Of a DNA stretch of 21,203 nucleotides, positions 13,982 through 21,203 are shown one piece after another (position 1 is the first letter of the stretch; each line of letters starts with the position of its first letter). The DNA comes from an uncultured Oscillospiraceae bacterium (GTDB lineage: Bacteria > Bacillota > Clostridia > Oscillospirales > Oscillospiraceae), in the NCBI GenBank assembly GCA_910577805.1, contig CAJTOE010000022.1, positions 1-21,203 on the forward strand, written 5' to 3'. The notes under the pieces are model-generated. The model was given only the letters and a program-made list of their open reading frames with translations. It ran no database searches and was not told the DNA's origin. Both the position numbers and the translations under genes were made by a program.

Positions 13982-14443
13982 ATGTCAACCAATCACACAC
14001 CGATCTATGATTTCTGCCTCTGGCAGCCGGAGGACCGTGTCCTGCGAGTCGATTTCAACGAGAACAACCTGAAAATCGAATCCGAGCTGGCGGGGCTGTC
14101 CAGACGCACCTTTGCCCTGGAGCAAAAGACCTCCAGTCTGGAGGGCACCGCGTTCACCACGAAAAATCCCCAGGTCCATTTCGGGTCCTACGTGGGGGAC
14201 AGCATGGAGAAACAAACCATCACGCTCGGGTTCCGGCCCAAGCTGGTGCTGGCTCTGCGCAGCACGTTCCAGACCGGGACCGGCACGTACTACCACAGCG
14301 GCATGGCCCTGGACGGAGTCCTCTCGTCCGCCGGCGTGGGCATCCTGGACAACGGCTTCGAGGTCTACAACCGCGACAACGGCGATATCCGCTACCGCAC
14401 CAACGAATACGGTCATACGTACATTTACTTGGCGGTAAAGTGA
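13982..14443 (+). CDS. Small phage tail-fibre-like protein
   Basis: A 153-residue protein. The N-terminal part (YDFCLWQPEDRVLRVDFNENNLKIE, residues about 9-34, written here in two reading blocks: YDFCLWQPEDRV and LRVDFNENNLKIE) is a pattern I know from tail or appendage proteins of Clostridia phages, followed by a short helical stretch (LAGLSRRTFALEQKTSSLE). The C-terminal part (from about residue 65: VHFGSYVGDSMEKQTITLGFRPKLVLAL split by a turn) is a beta-sandwich-like module seen in tail fibres. There is no signal peptide. AAGGAGG lies eight bases before the ATG. No other phage gene is visible, so it is an orphan: a prophage remnant, a domesticated protein, or the product of a small mobile cassette next to repeat copy 2. 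Function unknown. Confidence 0.72.
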   Translation: MSTNHTPIYDFCLWQPEDRVLRVDFNENNLKIESELAGLSRRTFALEQKTSSLEGTAFTTKNPQVHFGSYVGDSMEKQTITLGFRPKLVLALRSTFQTGTGTYYHSGMALDGVLSSAGVGILDNGFEVYNRDNGDIRYRTNEYGHTYIYLAVK

Positions 14444-14452
14444 CGAACAGGG

Positions 14453-14486
14453 GAAGCCTCCGGGCCCTTGCGGACCCGGAGGCTTC
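14453..14486. terminator. Strong hairpin between converging genes
   Basis: GAAGCCTCCGGG (14453-14464) pairs perfectly with CCCGGAGGCTTC (14475-14486) over 12 bp. It lies between the tail-like gene and the 3' end of the giant gene. Neither side has a proper T-run, so it is a weak terminator or an mRNA 3'-end stabiliser. Confidence 0.55.
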
Positions 14487-14525
14487 TCTGAGGATGTCTG
14501 TTTTCGCACTTAGGGGGTTGGAAAA

Positions 14526-17500
14526 TTACGCACTAGGAGTAGTTTCCGTCAGATTGCCGTTCAAGCCGTTGAAGTAGAAGGTGAAGGTGGCATCCGGCGT
14601 TGTTTCCGCGCCTTCGGTCGCACCAGCTTTCTCACTTCCAGTGAATTCGACCTTCAGCGCGCAGGGTTTTGTACCTACAGCACAAACAACGTATTCCCCG
14701 CCTTCGGTGTAACCTATAGCTTTCTTCTCTTCCGTCTCCGCCACAGCTTTTCCTTCGGAGTCATACCAAGTCATTTTCACGTTTCCACTCTCAGGCGTTA
14801 CTCCACCCATCTCGATGGTGTAAAGCTGGATCGAATCCTGAGCCGCACCCTTCCGCTGGGCCTCCTTCGTAATGGACAAACCACTGTTGAAGGGAGTCAA
14901 ATTGCCCTCGCCGGTCAGAACGATAGTATCGGCCGCGCTTACGTGAACCGTCACATTCTTTTCTGCTCCCGTCAGAGTCTGCTTCGCGACATCGGTGCAG
15001 TTAAGGCCGCCAACCAGGCTCTTTTTCCAGGCATCGTTGCCGTTCGAGCTGTCCGCGCTATCCGCAGTCTCAATCTTGCAATTTTTAGCAACATTAATCG
15101 TGCCGCTGCCGCTGACAGTCAGACCGTTAGTGCCGCCCTTGACTTCCCACTTAGAGATGTTGACAACGACTTCCGCGCCGGACTGAATCTCGATGTTGCC
15201 GTTGCCAGTGATGTTGGCGCTATTCGTATTGCCCGTGTTCACCTCAGCCGCTGTGGCTGTATTGCCGATGTACAGCTTGGTTCCATCATAAACGGTGATA
15301 CTCTCGCCCTTCAGATCAATGTTACCGTTCACAGTAATCTCGCCCTTACCGACACTGTTGGCATTCTCCAGCCAGGTCTTCAGGTCTTCCAAATTCGTAA
15401 CACTCTTGGTGGCAACCTCAGGGGGGACAGCGTCAGTTACAACAGTGCTGTCCACGATAAGCTGGAATTTGAAGGTCACGCCAGTGTTGGTGGTCAGGGA
15501 GATGGGCTCAGTTACCGTTTTCGGGTCGCTTCCCAGTTTCGGATACTCTGTACTAAAGTAGGTATGCACCGCCGCAATGATGCTTGTACCCTCACTGTTG
15601 AACTGCCCAGAAACAGCGGCTTTGCCTCCGCCACTGCTGCTTCCATCGCTCCACTCATACTCCTTATTATTGAAGGTAATTTTAGTAACCGCACCCTCGG
15701 TACCCTTAGTCTCATCGTGCAACGCCTTCAGGAACACACCCAAATCTTGCAGGACAGTCCCCGTAACGCCGCCCTGTTCCGCAAAGCCATAGTCCACGGA
15801 ACCGACATAGCGGCGGTTGCCGGTGGCAATAATGGTGTTTCCGTCCAGGGTGATCTTGCCGTTATCCTTGTCTTTTACCTTCTCGCGGACCTGCTGAATC
15901 AGGTTGTCGGTCGTTTCCGCAACTTCCATGTTCACGACCTTCAGTTCCACAGTACCGACAGTAAAGGTGCCCTTACCAGCAGTTCCAGTCACAGTGACCT
16001 CACTGTTGTCACTGCCGGTTACACTTACTCGACCCTTACCAGTGGCAGTTTCCACATAGATTTCGGTGCCGTTCTGAATGTAAGAGGCACCTGTACTCTT
16101 ATCCCACTCAGCGTTAACCTTGTCGGTTCCTTCCACAACCTTAACCGCGGTCATACCATTGAAAACGACCTTAGTGGCAGGAATCAGGTTCAGGTCCTTG
16201 CTGATGGTCTGCTTGCCAGTGTAAGCAACGGCATCAGTCATCGCCAGGGTGTTCTCGTTGTTGGCAACTGCGTCAGTACCCATCGCAGAGTCCACAGCGA
16301 TGTTCACCTCAGTGCCCTTGGCAACCAGGCTGCCGGACTTGATGCTCTCGGAGCCGGCAGTGGCGGTCACGCCGTCAGCCAGGGTCACCTTGTAGCCGCC
16401 GGCGATTTCGATAGCGGTAGCGGTGCCGGACAGAGCGCTAACCTTAGTCTTACCGGTGTTGGTAGCCTTGTCAGCCATCACCTCGGTGGTCGCGCCGTTC
16501 TTCACCAGGAAACCGGTGAACTTTTCGCCATTCTTGCCAGACAGAACCAGCTCCTCACCGATGGCGATGTAGGTGCCTTTCGCATTAACAGCAGTCCCCT
16601 CTGTGCCCGCAGTCACATTGTACTTCACGTCGGTGTTTGCGTCACCCTTCACCAGATTGGCGGAGGACAGAACCAGCTCACTAGAAACGGTGATCTCGTC
16701 CCCAGCCTCATACACGCCGTTAGTCAGGGAACCCACAGTCGCGTCGATAGCCTTTTTATCCTTTCCAAACAGCACGTACTTGCCAGTGCCGGTGGACTTC
16801 ACAGTAACTTCCTTCACATCACTGGGGATGGAATCAGTAACCGTGTGGGTCACATTGTCCTTGTCGGTGTATTCAATGACCACACCGCCGTTCAGGGTCA
16901 CACCCTTGGTGTTGGTGCCGCTCTCGCCATTGACCGTGATGTTATTCTTCTCGTCGGTGCCCAGACGGGTTTGGGCCGCAGGCATGGTAAAGGTCAAAGT
17001 CTTGTTACTGACCTTGATGGTCAGGTCAGTAAAGGTCAGGTTGCCGTTACTGACTGTGACTTCACTTTGGCTGTCTCCGAGGGTAATCACAACTTCCTCA
17101 CCCTCGTAAACGTCGGGGATTTCGATAGCGCTGGTCTTCTTAGTCCAAGTCAGCACGCCAGCACCCTCGTCAGCGGTAGCCTTGTAAGTCACCTTTTTGC
17201 TGTTGGGGCCCTGCACGGTCACCTGAGTAACCACACCATCTTTACTCAGGCCTCCAACCAGCTGCACGGCGTTCTTAGCAGCGATTTTCTCGATCTTGAA
17301 GTTCACGGTGGTATCCTTGTCGGACTTGACCTTGTACACGGTTCCGGTCCCTCCAACAGGAGTCTCCGCCGTCACGGTTTCGGGCATACCGGTCACCTTG
17401 TAGCCGCGGGGCAGGGTGATCATCAGATCAGCGCCAGTCTTATCCACAGCGTAGCGGTTGAAGGTAGCGTCCACGTCGTTGCCGTCCAGGCTCACGTCAA

Positions 17501-20500
17501 TGATGCCCTCTTCCACGGTGCCCTCCCAGGTGACAGTCACGAAGACCTTGTCGGCTCCGGCGTCATCCATGGTGGTGATGGAGACCTCAGCGCTCTCGGT
17601 GACGTTGCTGAGGGTATAAGTGTCCACGCTCTCGTCGTAGTCCAGGGCCTTATCGCCGCACATGACCTTGTCGACCTTCTTGCCGTTCTTGGTCTGCACG
17701 GTGAGTACCACGTTGTCGCCGGCCTTAGCGACCTCATAGCCGCTGGCCAGCACGTTTTCGCCGTTCACATTCACAGCGGACACGCCAGCGTCGCCCTTGA
17801 AGGTCACCATGATCTTAACCACGGTGATGTCGGCGCTGCCGTCCTTGTCAACCGTGATGCTGTCGCCGGGCTTCACGTTGTTGACGGTCGCAGTTTCGGT
17901 CTTGATGGTGCCGTCACTCTGGAGAACGTCCTTCTTGACGGTCACGGTCTCAGCAAAGGAAACGTTGCTGCCCTCGGTGGGCTGCATGTTCTTGACCGCG
18001 TAGGTGTAGCCGGTCTTGGCCTTGGCATAAGCGGGGGTCTCAGTGACTTTATCGCCATTGTAGTACCACTCAACCTCGACCTCAACGCCGTCGATCACCA
18101 GGGTCTTGGGCAGCAGAGCGCCCTCGGCCTTGGGCTGCGCGTCGGGCAGGATAACCTCGGTCACCTTGCCGTTCTCAGCTGTAGCCTCGAACTTTTCGGT
18201 ATTGGTGATGGTTTCCTTCTCAACAGCCAGATTAAGGTCAACCAAGCCAGTGCTGGGATTAGGCTCAGCATTGTTGATCGCGTCAACAACCTGTTGGGCT
18301 TCATCCTCGGTCACTTTCAGAACAATATCGCCATTTGTCTTCACGACAAAGTAGAACACATTGCCGTCGATATCCATAGCGATAATCGAACCCGGAGTAA
18401 ATGCGGCAGGGGCGTCCGGGTCCTCAGCTGCGCGGCTCTGAACAACCGTCGCAGTCAGGTCATTGTAGGGAACCAGCTTGATCTGTCCATTCTCAACAAC
18501 CATCTCGGCGGGTAAGTCAGTACCACTGATGGTAGTGAGTTTCTTGGAAATAGCGGTGATGGTCAGGCCGTTGTCAATGTCATCCGCAGTAGGAGCGAAC
18601 TTGAATACCAGCTTGCCATCCGCGCTGGCCCGGACAGCGTTCTTGCCGTCGGACAGGCTGCCGCCCTCGACCTTATACCAGCCGTTGGGAGTAATAGCAA
18701 CCGTTCCGTCGCTTTCGACGGCAAACACAACTTCCTCGCCAGCCTTAAAGCTGCTCAGGTCGATCTTCTCGCCAGTCTTACCAGTCACATCAACTGTATC
18801 CGCAGGCTTGTCAGCCACAAAGGTGGCGGTGATGGTCACATTGCCAGCAGGCATTACGAAAGTGTTGTTGCTTACGGTCACAGGACCGTTAGGACCGGTA
18901 ACAGTCACGTCACCGTCCAGCTTATAACCATTGTTGGGGGTAACCATCAGAGTAACAGTGCTGCCCTCGCGGACCTTGATGGGACTCGTGCCAACCTGCT
19001 CATTGCCAATCAGCACAGTACCATTCGCGCCGATGTTACCAGTGACATTGTACTCTTTGCCAGTATTGGTGGCAGAGACAAAGTTCACGGTGTCGCCAGC
19101 CACGATGTTGTGACCAGACAGGGAGTACACAATGACCTTGCTGGCGCCGACTGCGATATTGCTGTCGATCTGCACGAACTCCCACTTGTTGTTGGTGCCC
19201 TGAACCTTCTTCTGCACGTTGTACAGGTTGCCGGCTTCCACGCTGCTGTTGGAGCCGCCGAAGGTATCAGCCTGAGGCACATAGTAGTTGTCCAGACCAC
19301 CGTTGATGAGAACGCGCACGGTCTCCTTGGTGATCTTCACATAGTAGTTCCAGCCGTTCACGCCGGAACCCAGACCGCTTTCGCCATTGGTGAAGTAGTA
19401 CTTGGTTCCGTTGAGAGTGGCCTCCATGGTCCAGCAGATGTTGTTGTTCACGTCTCTGCTGTAGGGCTGGAGGTTGGTCACGGTGTAACCGGCCTTCTCC
19501 ATAGCGGCCTTGGCGCTGTTGGCCACGTCAATGTAGTTCTCGCCGTTGGCCACATCGTTAAAGACGTACAGCCAGCCGCTGCGGTACTCGCTCCACAGGT
19601 CAGCGCCGGAGCTGGCGCTGCTGCCGCCTTCCTTGCTGTAGCTGGTGATGAACACGGTCTTGACCTTGTAGTCATCGGTGGAGTAGCAGTAGGAGATCTT
19701 CACCAGAGCGCCGTTGTCACAGGCACGGGCGATCTCGTTGATGGTATCGAAGTCGCAGTTGCTCACGGTGCTGATGACCTTAGCGGTGCTGGGAATGATG
19801 CCGCCCACGTCCTCGATCTTGGTGTACAGGTTGTCAACATAGCTGTCGTGATAGGCGGTAGCGTCGATCACATAGACGTTCTTCGCGCCCGCGGCAACAC
19901 CATTCACATGGGTCACCTTGTTGATCTCGCCGTTGACCTTGCCGCTCTTCACATACCAGATGGTGTTGTCACCCTGGCTGTACCAATGCTCGTCGATATC
20001 GCTGGTGCCAAGGGTGTAGTAGCCGGTAGGCTTGTTCTGCACGGTCTCCTTGGCAGTTTCCATATCATAGTACTTGCCGCCATTGTTGAAGTGGGCCTCG
20101 TAAGGCTCGCCGTCCATGGTGAACATATGATAGGTGATGGTGTACAGCTTCTCACCGGCACGGCTGGACGCGTTGTCCTTGTGCTCGATGTCGTAGCTGT
20201 TCTGACGGTAGAAGTACAGAGTGTCGTTGCTGCCGGTGTTGTAGCCCCAGACCATCACGGCCTCGACCAGCTCACGCTTCAGCTCGTTCTTCCGTCCGCC
20301 CTCGCCCTTGGTCAGGATCTGAGCGAACACGTCAGCCTCGTTGTTGTTGTCCTTGTCCTTCACGGAGTTCGTGGAGCTGTTGGTGATGCCGATGGCATTC
20401 GCCACGCCAGCCTTGGCACTCACGGTCAGGCCGTCGTTATAATCGCCGGACACGTAGAAGTACACGGTCTTGTTGTCCTGGAACAGCACATTGCCGTTCT

Positions 20501-21203
20501 CAGCGAAGGTCATGTTCTGACCGTTCTGCTTCACGAAGGTGGAGTGCGCAGTAACCAGCTTGGTCTCGTCATCCAGCTTGGTTGCACCATCAACGGTATT
20601 CTTGATGGGCATGAGCTGGCTGCCGATGGCGTCGTCGCCCAGCGTCTGCATTACTACGGTGTCGTCGGCGCGCACGGAAACCTTGTAGATACCCAGGCCG
20701 GACACGTCATTGTGGTTGGTCAGCTTGTCACTCTTCAGGTAGAGGTCGCCGCCGTCAACATGGATACCAGCGTCGTAGGTCTTCAGAACGTGATACTGGC
20801 TGTTGTCGGTATCAATATTGTTGTCGCCGCCGTTCAGACGGTCACGCACGTCCTCAGCGGGGTCAACTTCCTTGCCCAGCTTCAGGCCGTAGAAGGTGTT
20901 GACGCTCTGGCTGGCGTCGGTGTTCACCAGGTACACACCGGAGGTGCCGTCCAGGAAGTACAGCTTAACGGTCAGCTTGAACTCGGTGTTCAGGGAGCCG
21001 CCGGTGTGCCACACGCCGAACTGAGCGGCATACGCGTAGTTGTCCATGGCCTCAGGCTGGGCCAGACCGATGCACTTGCCCTGGAAGTCCAGCAGCAGAG
21101 TCGCCTCGCCGATGGTGGCGATGTCCTCGAAATCGGTGGTGTTATCCAGCGCGCTGTTCTGAATCCGGTGGTCGTACACGGGGGAACCCACATAGGTGGT
21201 GCC
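14526..21203 (-). CDS. Giant repetitive surface protein, partial (N terminus outside the window)
   Basis: At least 2225 codons, open across the right edge, ending TTPSA-stop. The GTG at 21191 is not a credible start because the frame continues through it. Numbering from that codon: residues 1-700 are rich in Asn, Asp, Tyr and Gly with strands, unassigned. About 700-792 (ending MPAGNVTITATFVA) resembles a divergent InlB B-repeat. About 1126-1310 holds Ig-like beta modules (VKIMVTFKGDAG, then VFVTVTWEGTVEEG). About 1500-1830 is further Thr/Val/Gly-rich beta sequence. About 1930-2085 (GKGEITVNGNIDLKGE, ITGNGNIEIQSG, LTVSGSGTINV) looks like a parallel beta-helix. Cysteines are few. No LPXTG, transmembrane tail or SLH domain is in the visible part, so anchoring (for example SLH) would have to be N-terminal, outside the window. 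It is probably exported as a surface or adhesion protein; this is inferred from composition. Confidence 0.85.
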   Translation of the reverse strand, partial: GTTYVGSPVYDHRIQNSALDNTTDFEDIATIGEATLLLDFQGKCIGLAQPEAMDNYAYAAQFGVWHTGGSLNTEFKLTVKLYFLDGTSGVYLVNTDASQSVNTFYGLKLGKEVDPAEDVRDRLNGGDNNIDTDNSQYHVLKTYDAGIHVDGGDLYLKSDKLTNHNDVSGLGIYKVSVRADDTVVMQTLGDDAIGSQLMPIKNTVDGATKLDDETKLVTAHSTFVKQNGQNMTFAENGNVLFQDNKTVYFYVSGDYNDGLTVSAKAGVANAIGITNSSTNSVKDKDNNNEADVFAQILTKGEGGRKNELKRELVEAVMVWGYNTGSNDTLYFYRQNSYDIEHKDNASSRAGEKLYTITYHMFTMDGEPYEAHFNNGGKYYDMETAKETVQNKPTGYYTLGTSDIDEHWYSQGDNTIWYVKSGKVNGEINKVTHVNGVAAGAKNVYVIDATAYHDSYVDNLYTKIEDVGGIIPSTAKVISTVSNCDFDTINEIARACDNGALVKISYCYSTDDYKVKTVFITSYSKEGGSSASSGADLWSEYRSGWLYVFNDVANGENYIDVANSAKAAMEKAGYTVTNLQPYSRDVNNNICWTMEATLNGTKYYFTNGESGLGSGVNGWNYYVKITKETVRVLINGGLDNYYVPQADTFGGSNSSVEAGNLYNVQKKVQGTNNKWEFVQIDSNIAVGASKVIVYSLSGHNIVAGDTVNFVSATNTGKEYNVTGNIGANGTVLIGNEQVGTSPIKVREGSTVTLMVTPNNGYKLDGDVTVTGPNGPVTVSNNTFVMPAGNVTITATFVADKPADTVDVTGKTGEKIDLSSFKAGEEVVFAVESDGTVAITPNGWYKVEGGSLSDGKNAVRASADGKLVFKFAPTADDIDNGLTITAISKKLTTISGTDLPAEMVVENGQIKLVPYNDLTATVVQSRAAEDPDAPAAFTPGSIIAMDIDGNVFYFVVKTNGDIVLKVTEDEAQQVVDAINNAEPNPSTGLVDLNLAVEKETITNTEKFEATAENGKVTEVILPDAQPKAEGALLPKTLVIDGVEVEVEWYYNGDKVTETPAYAKAKTGYTYAVKNMQPTEGSNVSFAETVTVKKDVLQSDGTIKTETATVNNVKPGDSITVDKDGSADITVVKIMVTFKGDAGVSAVNVNGENVLASGYEVAKAGDNVVLTVQTKNGKKVDKVMCGDKALDYDESVDTYTLSNVTESAEVSITTMDDAGADKVFVTVTWEGTVEEGIIDVSLDGNDVDATFNRYAVDKTGADLMITLPRGYKVTGMPETVTAETPVGGTGTVYKVKSDKDTTVNFKIEKIAAKNAVQLVGGLSKDGVVTQVTVQGPNSKKVTYKATADEGAGVLTWTKKTSAIEIPDVYEGEEVVITLGDSQSEVTVSNGNLTFTDLTIKVSNKTLTFTMPAAQTRLGTDEKNNITVNGESGTNTKGVTLNGGVVIEYTDKDNVTHTVTDSIPSDVKEVTVKSTGTGKYVLFGKDKKAIDATVGSLTNGVYEAGDEITVSSELVLSSANLVKGDANTDVKYNVTAGTEGTAVNAKGTYIAIGEELVLSGKNGEKFTGFLVKNGATTEVMADKATNTGKTKVSALSGTATAIEIAGGYKVTLADGVTATAGSESIKSGSLVAKGTEVNIAVDSAMGTDAVANNENTLAMTDAVAYTGKQTISKDLNLIPATKVVFNGMTAVKVVEGTDKVNAEWDKSTGASYIQNGTEIYVETATGKGRVSVTGSDNSEVTVTGTAGKGTFTVGTVELKVVNMEVAETTDNLIQQVREKVKDKDNGKITLDGNTIIATGNRRYVGSVDYGFAEQGGVTGTVLQDLGVFLKALHDETKGTEGAVTKITFNNKEYEWSDGSSSGGGKAAVSGQFNSEGTSIIAAVHTYFSTEYPKLGSDPKTVTEPISLTTNTGVTFKFQLIVDSTVVTDAVPPEVATKSVTNLEDLKTWLENANSVGKGEITVNGNIDLKGESITVYDGTKLYIGNTATAAEVNTGNTNSANITGNGNIEIQSGAEVVVNISKWEVKGGTNGLTVSGSGTINVAKNCKIETADSADSSNGNDAWKKSLVGGLNCTDVAKQTLTGAEKNVTVHVSAADTIVLTGEGNLTPFNSGLSITKEAQRKGAAQDSIQLYTIEMGGVTPESGNVKMTWYDSEGKAVAETEEKKAIGYTEGGEYVVCAVGTKPCALKVEFTGSEKAGATEGAETTPDATFTFYFNGLNGNLTETTPSA

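Noticed and set aside
14943..18515. A 1190-codon open frame on the + strand, antisense to the giant surface gene
   Set aside because: It mirrors the Val/Thr/Gly/Asp-rich coding frame of the giant gene; biased codons leave the complementary frame free of stops. It has no RBS, no recognisable domain, and repetitive His/Gly/Val text typical of an antisense shadow.
21189..21191. GTG as start codon of the giant surface protein
   Set aside because: The frame continues to the window edge (Gly-Thr-Thr-Tyr before it), there is no signal peptide after it and no RBS in front; it is an internal valine.

Overview
The window looks like a piece of a GC-rich Clostridia chromosome, most likely an Oscillospiraceae gut anaerobe of the Flavonifractor / Lawsonibacter / Oscillibacter kind. 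This is inferred from GC-rich coding sequence with clear AGGAGG-type ribosome binding sites, sigma-A style promoters, a DUF4364 gene, a QueT transporter, an EF-G paralogue, a PflX-like radical SAM protein and a giant low-complexity surface protein. No rRNA, tRNA, CRISPR array, transposase or integrase was seen.

Left part (1-3998, + strand): a tight operon of four genes joined by three consecutive 4-base ATGA stop/start overlaps. The genes are the 3' end of asnA (asparagine synthetase A), a secreted beta-lactamase-fold serine hydrolase, rimI (ribosomal protein N-acetyltransferase) and a U32-family protein of the TrhP type (tRNA wobble uridine hydroxylation). The operon ends in a bidirectional terminator shared with the converging nudix-NYN pair (4002-5419, - strand). 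That pair is a Nudix hydrolase followed by a NYN-domain putative RNase with a C-terminal OST-HTH/LOTUS domain.

Middle (5420-7750): a 390-base intergenic region holds a 144-bp MITE-like nested palindrome, then a strong promoter followed by about 100 bases and an intrinsic terminator. This is either an unrecognised small RNA or a leader of mutY. mutY and a PflX-like radical SAM gene follow, again with an ATGA overlap, and end at another bidirectional terminator.

The - strand block 7749-11926 reads, in transcription order, queT, lspA, rluD and an EF-G-like GTPase. A promoter and a structured leader (candidate preQ1 riboswitch) precede queT, and internal promoters precede lspA and the EF-G-like gene. 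Upstream on the same strand is a conserved-looking Cys-rich protein with an Asn/Cys/Gly/Ser-rich tail, closed by its own terminator. Divergent from it is a DUF4364 gene (13119-13640, +).

Right part (13641-21203): a gene-free stretch contains three tandem hairpins and a second, larger copy of the palindromic repeat. A small phage-tail-fibre-like protein (13982-14443, +) comes next. The final 6.7 kb is one - strand reading frame, open at the window edge, for a surface protein of more than 2200 residues with beta-rich, InlB-like and beta-helix-like segments.

The most interesting signals are the two structurally conserved palindromes, the small RNA or leader before mutY, the structured queT leader and the giant protein with its orphan tail-like neighbour. 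I did not find a clearly new multi-gene system.
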